This document shows, piece after piece, positions 1 to 10,659 of a stretch of DNA of 64,000 nt. The position numbers and the translations under genes are program-made. The DNA comes from Papio anubis (lineage: Eukaryota > Chordata > Mammalia > Primates > Cercopithecidae): NCBI RefSeq assembly GCF_008728515.1, contig NC_044984.1, forward strand, positions 90,939,181 through 91,003,180, given 5' to 3'. The notes beneath the pieces were generated by a model, which saw only the letters and a list, made by a program, of their open reading frames with translations, was not told the DNA's origin and made no database searches. Numbering within the stretch: position 1 is the stretch's first letter; each line of letters starts with the position of its first letter.

Positions 1-265
1 TGTCACCCATGCTGGAGTGCAGTGGTATGATCATGACTCACTGCAGCCTCAACTTCCTGGGCTCAAGTGATCCTCCCTTCTTAGCCTCCCAAGTAGCTGG
101 GACTGCAGGTATATGCCACCATACCTGGCTAATTTTTGTATTTTTTGTAGAGATGGGGTCTCACCATGTTTCCCAGTCTGGTCTCGAACTCCTGGGCACA
201 AGCAGTCCACCCATCTCAGCCTCCTAAAGTGCTGGAATTACAGGTGTGAGCCACTGTGCCCAGCT
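1..265 (-). mobile_element. Alu, cut by window start
   Basis: The reverse-complement Alu text runs from tgtcacccatgctggag to cactgtgcccagct. The poly-T end lies outside the window. Confidence 0.95.
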
Positions 266-1239
266 GATATAATTTATATTGATCTTGAATTCAGCAACCT
301 TGCTAAGGTCAATTGATATTTCAAATAATGTATTAGTAGATTTTGGAGGGACTTTTTTTGTATATACAATCATCTATGAATGGCTTATTTCTGTCCAGTC
401 CTTAATCTTTTAATTTCTCTTTTCTTGCATTTCTTGATGATTGCACTGTCTAGGATTTCCAGTAACACATGGAAAGAAGTGGTGATAGCAGACTCGCTTG
501 TCTCAATTTTTTCCTCAGTTGGAAAGCTTTCAACATTTTGCCATTATTTGAGATATCTACTGAATAATTATTATAGATACCCTTTTGCAGATCACAGATG
601 TTTCTTTTATTCCTGGTTTGCTAAGTGTTTTTTTTTTTTTTTTTAAATCTTGAATAGTTTAATTTTAGGAAAAGCTTTCTCTGAATTTATTGAGATTTAC
701 TGAGTTGATAAAATGGCTTTCTCATTTATTTGTATTAATGTGGTCGATTATATGGATTGTTTATCTAATTTTTAACCATCCTGTTTTTGGAATAAACCTA
801 ATTTGGAGGTAAGGATTAGCCTTTTGATACATTGCTTGATTTGTTTGGTAATGTTTAATATTTTTGCTTCTCTGTTGATGGGACAGACTTTTCTTTCTTG
901 TAATGTTCTTTTTAGGTTTTGATCACAAGGTCATATTAGCCCCGTAAAATGAGTTGAGAAGTATGCCCTCTTTCTCCATTATCTGTAAATGTTTTGTGTC
1001 ATATTGGTGTTATTTCTTCCTACATGTTTGGTTGAATTTTCTGGTGCAGCCATCTGTACCTGGAATTTTTTGTATGGGAATATTTTAAATGATGAATTCA
1101 GTTTCCTCCATAGATATAAAAGTTTTCAGATTTTCTTTTCATTCTTTTAAAAAAAAATCTATCTCTTTGGTAAATTGTATTTTCCTTGAAAATTTTCTGT
1201 TTTATCTAATATTTAAATTAATTAATTAATTAATTTATT

Positions 1240-1528
1240 TTTTGAGACAGAGTTTTGCTCTTGTTGCCCAGGCTAGAGTATAATGGCATGATCTCTGCTC
1301 ACTGCAACCTCCACCTCCCCAGTTCAAGTGATTCTCCTGCCTCAGCCTCCCAAGTAGCTGGGATTGCAGGCATGTGCCACCACCACATTTGGCTAATTTT
1401 GTATTTTTAGTAGAGATGGAGTTTCGCCATGTTGGCTAGGGTGGTCTCAAACTTCTCACCTCAGGTGATCCAACTGCCTTGGCCTCCCAAAGTGCTGGGA
1501 TTACAGGCGTGAGCCACTGCGCCCAGCC
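1240..1528 (-). mobile_element. Alu
   Basis: The full reverse-complement dimer runs from tttgagacagag to gcgcccagcc, preceded by an (AATT)n stretch at 1214-1235. Confidence 0.95.
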
Positions 1529-3152
1529 TTAAAATTTTCATTAAGGATTTCCAGTATCTCATCATGATCTTTTTAATGTCTGTAGAATCTGTTTGATGTC
1601 CTTTTTTTCACTGTAATATTGATCAGTTTGCCTTCTCTCTTATTACCAAGGGTTCACCAATTTCATTAGTCTTTGCAAAGAAACAATATTTGACCTTGTT
1701 GATCTTCCCTATTGTATGTCCATTTTCCATATTATTGATTTTTGCTCTTCATTACTTCCTTTATTGTACTTTCTTGGGTTTGCTTTACTGATTTAAAAAA
1801 CTTACTGACTTGGAAGCTTAGATCATTGATTTTTAGGATTTGTTATTATTTGCATTAAATGCATATTAAGACATTTATTCTAAATTCAGCTTTAGCTATG
1901 TATCTGAAGTCCTGATATATCATATCTTTACTACTATTTGGTTAAGAATATTTTCTAATATGCAACATGATTTATTCTTTGATATATGGGTTCTGAATCA
2001 AAATATGGGAGATTTTCTAACTATCTTTTGGTTACTGATTTCTTTGTTAATTATACTATGGTCAGAGAGCATATTATGTATTATTTGGAACTGTGAACAT
2101 TTGTTAAGATAGTCTTGATGGCCTGGCAAATGACCAGCTATGGTAAATAGTCTGTGTGTACTTGAAAGACTATGTATTTTTTTGTTGTTGTTGGGTGCAT
2201 TGCTTTATATATATGTTGATTAAGTTAAGCTAGTAAATCATGTGGTTAGGTCTTCTCTATCCCTATGGATAGTTTTCATCTTTTTATTTTATAAATTACT
2301 CAGAGAAATATGTTAAACATCTGCTATGCATTTCTGTTAGTGTGGAATTGCAAGAGCATGGGATATTCCTATTTTGCTTCATCAGATACTGTTTTACAAA
2401 GTGGTTTTTTTAGTTTGCACACCCATTAACATTTTATGAGGGTTCCATTACTCCAAAATCTCTCTGACAGTATTTTCTGTCTTTCTCATTTTGTCCATTT
2501 TGGTGTGAATTCATTGGTGTTGCAGTATAGACTTACATTTCTCTGATGACTGGTAAAGTTAGACATCTTTTCATACACTTTTTTCACTATTGGATATCCT
2601 ATTTTGTGAGGTGCCTATTTTAACCTTTTGTCCTTTTTTCTGTCGATTTGTAGGAATTCTTTATATATTCTGGATATAAGTCCTTTATTGAATACATGTA
2701 CTGTAAATATCATTTCTTACTTGGTGGCTTGTCTTTTCATTCTCTTAATGATATCCATTGGGGAACAGAAATTCTTAATTTTAATGTAGTCCAATTTATC
2801 AATATATCCTATATAGTTGATCCTTTGTGTGTCGTGGTTAAGAAGTCTCAGCTACCCCAATGTAAATATATTCTCATATGCTTTCTTCCATAAATTTTAT
2901 TGTTTTACCCCTCACATGAGGTCTTTAATTAGAAATCAGATCTTTTTTGTTGATACGAAGTAGAGATCAAGATTTATGTACTTCTATATGTATATTCAGT
3001 TGACAGAGCACCATTTATTGAAGATAACTTCCTTTCATTGGCTGCAGTATCCCTTAGTCATAAATTAGGTGGCTGTATGTGTGTTGTCTGTTTTTTCACT
3101 CAGCATAATTCTCTTGAGATGTATCCAGGTTGTGTACATTAATAGTTCACTT

Positions 3153-3453
3153 GGACGGGCACAGTGGCTCATGCCTGTAACCTTAGCCCTTTGGGAGGCC
3201 AAGACGGGCTGATCCCTTGAGCCCAGAAGTTCGAGACCAGCCTGGCTAACATGGTGAAACTCTGTCTCTACTAAAAATAAATTAGCCAGGTGTCATGGCC
3301 TGTGCCTGTAGTCCCAGCTACTTGGGAGGCTGAGGCAAGAGAATCATTTGAACCCAGGAGTCGCAGGTTGCAGTGACTGGAGATCACATCACCACGACTG
3401 CACTCCAGCCTAGGTGACAAAACAAGACTCTGTCTCAAAAAGAAAAAAAAAAG
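3153..3453 (+). mobile_element. Alu
   Basis: Full dimer with A-rich tail. An 8-base target duplication (gttcactt) flanks it at 3145-3152 and 3454-3461. It sits within minus-strand L1 sequence. Confidence 0.95.
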
Positions 3454-4656
3454 GTTCACTTATTACTGCTGAGTATTATTTTATGGTATGGACACACCAC
3501 AGTTTGTTTAACTACTTACCCTTTGAAGGACTTTTGAATTATTTCCAGTTTTTGGCTATTAGAAATAAAGCTGCTATGAACAGTTGAGTACAAGTTTTTG
3601 TGTGAAGGTAAGTTTTCATTTCTCTGGAATAAAACGTTCAACAGTGCAATTGGTGGTTCAGATGCATGATAAATTAGTATTTAGTTTTGTGAGAAACTCT
3701 CATACTATTCTCCAGGGTGACTCTGCTATATTTCCACCAGCAATGTGTGAATGATCCAGTTTCAGAAAATCCTTGACAGAATTTGGTGTATCATTAGTTT
3801 TTTATTTTAGCCATTCTGATAGGTATGTAGTAATATCCCACTGTGATTTTAATTTGCATTTCCCTAATGGCTAAAGATGTTAAACAGTTTTTCATGTGTT
3901 TATTTGCCATCTGTATACTCTTTCTCTAGTGTCTTTTGTTTACTTTCTCATTGCATTGTTAGTTATTTCTCTTGAGTTATGAGAGCTCTTTTTATGTTCT
4001 GAATACAAGTCCTGGTCATTGCTTTTAAGATAGAAAATACCTTTATTAAGATTTTTTTCCTCCTCATCATTACTTCCCATTTTTCATTGCTTCTGTCTAA
4101 ATTCATTTCTTTTTGCTCAAATACAAACTCTAAGAATTTTGAAGTAGTTTGGATGGATATAATAGTTTATTTACAAGTTTCTTTAAGATTTTGATGCTAT
4201 TTCTTAATTGTCTTGTATATGTAGTGTTTCTGTTGAGAAGTCTAATGTCAGTTTAAATCTTCTTGTTTTATAGATGTATCTTTTACAATTTTCGCTTTCT
4301 TATGATATTCTTACATTTTATTCTACTGGATCTAGGGGTGGGTTTAGTAATGCAGCAGATACTTTGAGGTCTTATATCTTTCTTTCATTTTTTCATGTTA
4401 CTTTTAAATTTCTTTCCTTATATTCATTATTTAAAAAAATCCTTCAAGGCATTGAAAATGCCATTAGACAGATGTTAACAGGATAGAGGTTCATCCTCTA
4501 TGTCTTATTTATTTTATTCTTTTTATGTCTTTATTCTGTTGCCTTCTGGGAAGCTTTCTCTATCTGATTTTTCAGGTCAGGAATTTGATCTTTGATTCTC
4601 TCTGTTCTACTCTTCTGTTTACCTATTTAATTATTTGTTTCAACAATGATATACTT

Positions 4657-4965
4657 TTTTGTTATTTTTGTTGTTTGTTTGAGACAGAGTCTTGCTCTGT
4701 TGCCTGGGCTGGAGTGCAGTGGCACAATCTCAGCTCATTGCAGGCTCCACCTCCTGGGTTCAAGTGATTCTCCTGCCTCAGCCTACCGAGTAGTTGGGAC
4801 TACAGGTATGCGCCACCACGCCAGACCAATTTTTTGTGTTTTTAGTAGAGATGGGGATCCACCATGTTGGCCAGGCTGGTCTCAAACTCCTGACCTCAGG
4901 TCATCTGGCTGCCTTGGCCTCCCAAAGTGCTGGGATTACAGGCGTGAGCCATCGCGCCCAACCGT
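4657..4965 (-). mobile_element. Alu
   Basis: Full reverse-complement dimer flanked by a 16-base target duplication with one mismatch (4641-4656 caacaatgatatactt and 4966-4981). Confidence 0.96.
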
Positions 4966-5282
4966 CAACGATGATATACTTTATACCTTGAATCCACTTG
5001 GTTCTTTTTCACAGCAGTTGTTTTTGCCTCATGTTTCTAATATCGTCTTTTATTTTTCTGAGATAAGATTTTCACTTAAGTTCTTGTTTGTGCTGTTCCA
5101 TTTTCCTGCTTCTTGTGGTAAAGGATGCTTCATTTGTGGTTTTTCTTTCAAGGTGTTTTTGCTTTTAATTTTTTTTCCCATGAGCTTTCCTTCTTGGAAC
5201 AGTTAGCTGACTTGGCTTCAGTGTCCACCTGAGAGGAGGGAGAAAAGCCTTGAGTTAGCTCCTATGCCTTTAGGTGAGTTTA

Positions 5283-5346
5283 GTGTGTGTGTGTGCGCAT
5301 GCGGGTGCACATGTGTGTGCGCGCATGCGGGTGCACATGTGTGTGC
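5283..5346. repeat. Short minisatellite, 26-base period
   Basis: Two copies of a unit starting gcgcatgcgggtgcacatgt at 5295 and 5321, preceded by (TG)n. It is almost entirely alternating purine-pyrimidine. Confidence 0.85.
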
Positions 5347-5587
5347 AAATGCCCATCTGAATGCAGGGAACCTCTGGTGCCATGGTTTGGGCTCTTCTCT
5401 TCCCAAGAAAAATACAAGTTTTTAGATAAGAATTTCCTTGACTTTCTTCACTCAAACCCCCAAATTTACCCTCATGCGTATCGATCCTTTTCCACCATCT
5501 CTGGTTTAGATGGAGAGGATGTTTCTCTTTGTGTCGTTAAGCCTAATCTCTGTAAGTGTCCAAGTGGTCCCATTATACCATGTCGTT

Positions 5588-5883
5588 GTTTTTTTTTTTT
5601 CTGAGACAGGGTCTCACTCTGCCACCCAGACTGGAGTGCAATGGTGCGATCATGGCTTACTGTAGTCTGGACCTCCTGGGCTCTAGCGATCCTCCCACCT
5701 CAGCCTCCTGAGTAGCTGTGAATACAGGCATGTGCCACCATACCTGGCTAATTTGTGTATTTTTTGTAGAGTCGGGGTTACTCCATGTTGCCCAGGCTGG
5801 TCTCAAACTCCTGGCTCAAGGGATCCACCTGCCTTGGCCTCCCAAAGTGCTGGGATTACAGACATAAGCCACTGTGCCTGGGC
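5588..5883 (-). mobile_element. Alu
   Basis: Reverse-complement dimer from the poly-T run to cactgtgcctgggc. More diverged than most, probably an AluJ-type copy. Confidence 0.93.
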
Positions 5884-6084
5884 TTCTGTGTTTTCTGTCA
5901 ACTTCCTCCCTATACGTCTTCTTCTTGGCACAGCCAGATTTATTGAAGGAATCATCTGTTTTCATTGTTCCTAAGTATTTTCTTTCTTCTTATACATTAG
6001 GTAGACCCTAGCATTCTACTAAGAATGTCATGGACATTGCTCAATCCAGGGGTCACTTTCAGTTACTTTTCTTTTCTTTTTTCT

Positions 6085-6209
6085 TTTTTTTAAGAGGCAG
6101 GATCTTGCTGTATTTCTCAGGCTGGACTCGAACTCCTGAGCTGAAGTTGTCCTCCTGCTTCAGCCTTCTGCGTAACAGAGACTATAGGTGCATGCCAGTA
6201 AGCCTGGTA
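6085..6209 (-). mobile_element. Alu-like monomer, diverged
   Basis: A poly-T run is followed by gaggcaggatcttgctg, ctcaggctgg, then actcgaactcctgag and cagcc; the rest of the dimer is missing. It is either a free left-arm monomer or a deleted Alu. Confidence 0.6.
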
Positions 6210-6589
6210 GTCCTTTTCTTCTTTACTTTCTGTATGTATGTGTTACTGTTGAATACTCCTTTCTCTCTAAACACTCACCTTTGCAGCCTTTATTCCCTCT
6301 GCTCTTCTCTTAAATGTTGCTGTTTCTTGTTATTCTGTGCAAGGCAACATGATCCATGGCTGAATCTACTATTTGCTGCGGATATGTAATGATGACTCTA
6401 AAAGCTCTGTCCCTGTTTTAGATCTCTTTCCCAAGTTTCCAGTCTGTATCTAGGAACTCTTGCTCATTCTGTGTTTGAGATTCCATTCTTTTTCCCGTGA
6501 GTATCCTTCCCTAACTGCCCTCCTTCTCTAGATCTGTTGGATGCCCTTCCTATTTGTCCCCAGAGCACTACCCTGTATTTGGCCACTAA

Positions 6590-6702
6590 GATTTCTTGTT
6601 TCCCCCACTAGAACATAAATCCTATGAAAGCAGGGATTGTGTTTTCCTGGTGCCTGGAAGTGTGTATAGTGAATATTTAATAAATATTTATTTGCATGAA
6701 TG
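6590..6702 (+). mobile_element. L2 3' end
   Basis: The stretch from ccactagaacataaa through gcagggattgtg to aataaatatttatttg and tgaatga matches the conserved L2 3' end. It stops about 30 bases before exon 1 of the window. Confidence 0.7.
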
Positions 6703-6732
6703 ATATTCAAAACTCTCTTCTTCCTTTCCTAG

Positions 6733-6914
6733 TGTCAAATATTGGTGCAGATGGAATGCTTGATTTTCCAAAAACATCTCTTCTGGAACTTATGATAGAA
6801 AGAAAAAATGTTATTTCTGTGGATGCTGCTGTGAAATTTATAAAATTAGCTTTTACCTATGAGGAGTGGAGTTTATTTGAATCTTCTGCTGCACATATTA
6901 TTTATTTTCTCCAG
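6733..6914 (+). CDS. CFAP54: CFAP54 coding exon 1 of window
   Basis: The exon follows a pyrimidine-rich acceptor (cttcttcctttcctag) and ends at cag|gtaata. It starts with the last two bases of a split codon and then reads 60 codons, starting SNIGADGMLDF and ending IIYFLQ, so it ends in phase 0. The protein segment is helical in character (LLELMIERKNVISVDAAVKFIKLAF), with alternating hydrophobic residues like an armadillo- or TPR-type solenoid. No membrane segment or catalytic motif is visible. The donor is followed by an 87-bp intron. An upstream ATG at 6696 is only an open extension into the intron; the acceptor at 6732 fits the phase and should be preferred. Confidence 0.88.
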
Positions 6915-7001
6915 GTAATATATGCAAAATCATCCTCCTGGTTTTGTTTTGTTAAAATGACATCCAATTACTAATTAACGTGTGGGATATACTTCTCCAA
7001 G
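6915..7001 (+). other. 87-bp intron
   Basis: It begins gtaata and ends ctccaag. A near-perfect branch site (tactaat, 6969-6975) lies about 27 bases before the 3' end, which offsets the short pyrimidine stretch. The size is close to the lower practical limit for vertebrate introns. Confidence 0.8.
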
Positions 7002-7167
7002 AGGCAGGATGATCCAGAGTCAAAGAAAGCAGAGAAGGATTTAACTCTTCTAATTGCAATGGAACCACTAATTAATGTAAAGAGAAACAAAGGTTTGATC
7101 TTTCCTTTGGAAAACTATAAAGAAGGACAGTCGGTTCAAATTTATTTAAAAAAAATTGCTATTCATG
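7002..7167 (+). CDS. CFAP54: CFAP54 coding exon 2 of window
   Basis: The exon reads in phase 0 as RQDDPESKKAEKDLTLLIAM and on to KKIAIH, then leaves one base of a split codon before gtgagt, a strong donor. It gives 55 codons. The acceptor is not certain: AG at 7000-7001 gives a start with Arg-Gln, and AG at 7006-7007 would remove those two residues without changing frame. I chose 7002 because it matches the family sequence as I remember it. The segment is charged at its start and then hydrophobic (LLIAMEPLINV), consistent with a linker leading into another helix. Confidence 0.83.
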
Positions 7168-8398
7168 GTGAGTATTTATTTGTCCGTTCAAAAATTTAGT
7201 TTGACGAAATATGCTCTTTTATAGATGTGGTGAGAGAAAGAATATTGAAGGCAGAGGGAGCAAGAGATACAAAGGCCCTGAGACAAGAGTGTGTTTGGTG
7301 ATTGCAGGAATGGCATGGGGGCATGTGTGACCGAGTGTGGTAGGTGACAAGGCTAGAGAAGTAGCTGGGTGCTAGATGATGTGGTTCCTGGGTTTTGTAA
7401 GGATGCTAGATTATATTCTGAGTGACAGTTTTGAGTAGGGGAATGAGGTTCTATTTACCTTCTGGCTTAGTTGGATAAGAGGGAGGCCCGTAAGGCAATG
7501 AATCAGAGGACAAAGTCATCAGTTCATGTTAGGAAGGGAAGGTTTGGTAATCTCCTGTCTCTTTCCAGCCTGCAGTGTTTGCCATTCTAGGACTTTTCAA
7601 ATCCTAAAAGTTATTTTGTGTGTAATTGAAAATCTGCAGTGTCTACTTTTTACACCAAAGAGAACTATTTAATTCCAGCTTTTTAATGTTTTGTCATGTT
7701 CTTAAAGTATTGTATGGCTTACCAGTTGCAGTAAGTAATTTGTACCAAGTAATGATATATATGCCTTCTACTGATTTCTGAATCAATGTTTTTATTATTT
7801 TTCTTTCAACTACCTTATTTTGTATGCATTTTAATATTATAAGCCTCTTCAGTTTCTTTTTGGACATAGCATACAAATGTTGGATTTATGATAATAATGG
7901 TCTATTTTTATTGGATTAGAGCCACTAAGATTAGTTTTCTTTTCTGTTTTTTTTTTTTTTTTGAGACAGAGTCTCACTCTGTTGCCCAGGCTGAAGTGCA
8001 GTGGCACGATCTTGGCTCACTGTAACTTCTGCCTCCTGGGTTCTCCTGCCTCAGCGTCCTGAGTAGCTGGGATTACAGTGGCGTGCCACCATGCCCAGCT
8101 AATTTTTGTATTTTTAGTAGAGACAGGGTTTCACTGTGTCGGCCAGGCTGGTCTCAAACTCCTGACCTCAAGTGATCCGTCTGCCTCAGCCTCCCAAAGT
8201 ACTGGGATTACAGGCATAAGCCACTGCTCCCAGTCAAGATTAGTTTTCATATAGAAGTATTTAATTTGTCTTATTGACATGATATTTGCCCGCCTATCAT
8301 TTGTGTCATTTTTGTAGCAATTTGTGTTTCTGTGCCTTTTCTATTTGAAATTTTGGAAGTGATTTTTTGTTTCATTTTCCTCTACTTTATGAATTTAG
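7168..8398 (+). other. Intron between exons 2 and 3
   Basis: It holds a complete minus-strand Alu (7940-8235) with a target duplication. In the remaining stretch (7168-7926) I recognise no repeat family or conserved element. Confidence 0.75.
7940..8235 (-). mobile_element. Alu
   Basis: Full reverse-complement dimer with a perfect 13-base target duplication (aagattagttttc) at 7927-7939 and 8236-8248. Confidence 0.96.
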
Positions 8399-8484
8399 AT
8401 ACTTGTTTGAAGAATTGTGGATATTCAGAGGATATTTTCCATTTGGCGGCAACCTTGTATTTCTGTGTCTGCACTGCTCCCCAG
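8399..8484 (+). CDS. CFAP54: CFAP54 coding exon 3 of window
   Basis: The acceptor ttatgaatttag precedes AT, which completes an Asp codon begun by the G at the end of the previous exon. Then come 28 codons: TCLKNCGYSEDIFHLAATLY and FCVCTAPQ. The exon ends in phase 0 at cag|gtgaaa, a donor that lacks the usual G at +5. This cysteine-bearing segment (four Cys in 28 residues) shows no zinc-ligand spacing that I recognise. At 86 bases it is a short exon, and skipping it would shift the frame. Confidence 0.85.
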
Positions 8485-8979
8485 GTGAAACAGCTATTTT
8501 AAATAATTTTTATTAGTGTGGAAGTAGGTTTTTGTGCCTAACTTAAGGCCAGAATTAAAATATCACAGCAATTACGCCTTGCTAAAATTTTATTTTGTTT
8601 AATCATTAGAATATAGGATTAAGTTAGATTCTGAGTTGTAGTTTTAAGTTTCGTTTTATTATTGTTGTCATTTTGAGTGTCTGTTCCTTTTTGGGAAATT
8701 CTCAGGCTGTGTTTCTAATAGTGAAGGAAAGGAGGCAGTGGTTTTTAAGAAGAGTTAATATGTTTAATGAAATACTGCTTTCAGTCCATGAGTACAAAGC
8801 CTTGTTATTATTGGAAGTCACTTTCCACACAATGGCCAGTATTTAAAAAATGACCTATCTGAGGGTACAAATGTTCAGGTAAAACTACTATAATATAGCA
8901 GTGGTTATTAAACAAATTTCAGGGATCCTCAGAAGCCTAACTTTGTGTGTTTTTTAAATTAATCTATTTGTTTTTAATT

Positions 8980-9130
8980 TTTATTTTAAGTTGGGGTACA
9001 TGTGCAGGACATGCAGGTTTGTTACATAGGTAAACGTGTGCCATGGTGGTTTGCTGCACCTCCTACTTGTAAGTGAGAACATGTGGTATTTGGTTTTCTG
9101 TTCCTGTGTTAGTTTGCTGAGGATAATGGA
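8980..9130 (-). mobile_element. L1 3'-end fragment, internally deleted
   Basis: It reads as the reverse complement of the L1 3' UTR (ggggtacatgtgcagg, gttacataggtaaacgtg, gtttgctgcacc), then jumps to cttgtaagtgagaacatg, so about 100 bases are missing in between. Confidence 0.75.
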
Positions 9131-9500
9131 GAAGCCCAGCTTTGAGTAGTAGCTCCCTAATCTGTTTTTGTTACTTTTGTATATAACACTGGTATTCTGA
9201 TGAAATTTCATTTGAAAATTTGGTTATATTGTCATTTTTGAAAAGTATGTAAACCACAATTATAGAGTACTGTATTAACTTTTGCCCAGGTAAGTGAAGC
9301 ACAGTAAGGGACTTGAGAAGTTCTGCTTTATAATATTTTTCATTTCGTCTGGGTTTGTCAGGATAAGTTATAACCTATGACAGGTATTTAATTTTTGAAA
9401 GAAAGGCGTTTGGCAGTAAATACATTATTACAGTGGGAGAGCTAACCATAAAATAGAGATCAAGGCTTAAAAAGGTAGGGAACTTTCCTTTATCCGTTTT

Positions 9501-9815
9501 TCTTTTCTTTTTCTTTTTCTTTTTTTTTTTTGAGACAAAGTCTTACTCTGTCACCCATGCTGGAGTGCAGTGGTGCGATCTCAGCTCACTCCAACCTCTG
9601 CCTCCCAGTTTCAAGCGATTCTCCTGCCTCAGCCTTCCGAATAGCTGGGATTACAGGTGTGCGCCACCTTGCCCAGCTAGTTTTTGTATTTTTAGTAGAG
9701 ATGGGGTTTCACCATGTTGGACGGCTGGTCTCAAAATCCTGACCTCAGGTGATCTGCTCACCTCAGCCTCCCAACATGCTGGGATTACAGGTGTGTGAGC
9801 CACTGTGCCTGGCCT
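9501..9815 (-). mobile_element. Alu
   Basis: Full reverse-complement dimer after a (TTTTC)n run. An imperfect target duplication around atccgtttt / atctgtttt is visible. Confidence 0.94.
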
Positions 9816-9851
9816 TCATTTATCTGTTTTGTTAAAATGATATATGTCTTA

Positions 9852-9888
9852 GTTCAATTCAATTCAATTCAATTTAATTCAATTCAAT
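9852..9888. repeat. (AATTC)n simple repeat
   Basis: Seven near-perfect pentanucleotide units (ttcaattcaattcaa and on), with one interruption. Confidence 0.9.
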
Positions 9889-10225
9889 AAACATTTATTG
9901 ATATCTGTCGTATTCCCAAACATTGTAGGAAGGTGCTACATATGCAAATTAGGTCTTAGAGCAGCCTCAGAGAGCTCCAGGTTTGGTATGTTTTAATCAT
10001 AAACTCATTATTTTTCTAGTTTAACTATAATGAGTAACAATTTTCTTTTGCAAAAAGGCAAGTAGCTTGGATGAGAGAAGACATACTCATTCTGGCTCAT
10101 CAATTGACACTCAGTGTGAGGTTCTGTTCAGCTTTTCCCTTTCCTTCTTGTCTCTACACTTTCCCAATTCCCCGTTGCTTCTCTAGTTACTAGTTCATCT
10201 ACCCCTGCTCCAATTCCTTATTATT

Positions 10226-10540
10226 ATTATTATTTTTGAGACAGAGTCTTGCTCTGTCACCCAAGCTGGAGTACAACGGTACAATTTTGGCTCACCACAA
10301 CCTCTGCCTCCTGGGTTCAAGTGATTCTCGTGCCTCAGCCTCCCAAGTAGCTGGGACTACAGGCACATGACAACATGCCCAGCTACTTTTTATATTTTTA
10401 GTAGAGATGGGGGTTCGCCATGTTTGCCCGGCTTGCCAGTCTTGAACTGGTCAGGAGTCTTGAACTCCTGACCTCATGTGATCCACCTGCCTTGGCCTCC
10501 CAAAGTGCTGGGATTACAGGTCTGAGTCACCGCGCCTGTC
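10226..10540 (-). mobile_element. Alu with internal hairpin insertion
   Basis: Full reverse-complement dimer with a perfect 15-base target duplication (caattccttattatt) at 10211-10225 and 10541-10555. Near 10438-10473 about 18 extra bases form an inverted repeat with existing Alu sequence (see findings). Confidence 0.95.
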
Positions 10541-10659
10541 CAATTCCTTATTATTTTAATGCAATAATTTTAAAAAGAGAAAAGTATATGTAAATTTCAC
10601 AGTCGGATGGGAGTAATTGGTTTGCAAACTTGCCTAAAAGTGTTTGGGACTTTTCCTTT

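Larger units (their letters stand above)
266..4640 (-). mobile_element. Old L1 (LINE-1) segments, minus orientation
   Basis: The plus strand reads as the reverse complement of L1 ORF2 and 3' UTR sequence. About 300-2350 resembles reverse transcriptase and endonuclease parts. About 2400-3140 and 3460-4050 resemble 3' UTR of older (L1M-type) elements. It is heavily mutated with no long frame left, cut by Alus at 1240-1528 and 3153-3453. It is probably several L1 insertions, and the exact joints are not resolved. Confidence 0.65.
1..6732 (+). other. Intron upstream of exon 1 (partial)
   Basis: Its 5' end lies outside the window. It is built mostly of old minus-strand L1 (about 266-4640), cut by Alus at 1-265, 1240-1528, 3153-3453, 4657-4965 and 5588-5883 and by an Alu-like monomer near 6085-6209. 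An L2 3' end at about 6590-6702 sits next to the acceptor. Between 4982 and 5587 I see only the short minisatellite at 5283-5346. Confidence 0.75.

Noticed and set aside
4646..5206. Open frame of 186 codons on the plus strand
   Set aside because: Most of it is the antisense of an Alu (ctgggattacaggcgtgag text). Alu-derived frames of this kind recur throughout the window and are not genes.
5287..5604. Cysteine-rich frame starting MCVRMRVHMCVRACG
   Set aside because: It is the translation of the TG/GC minisatellite at 5283-5346 and intron flank.
6696..6732. ATG at 6696 as a start for the first exon
   Set aside because: The frame upstream of 6733 is intron with a clear acceptor; the phase of the joined protein shows it is an internal exon.
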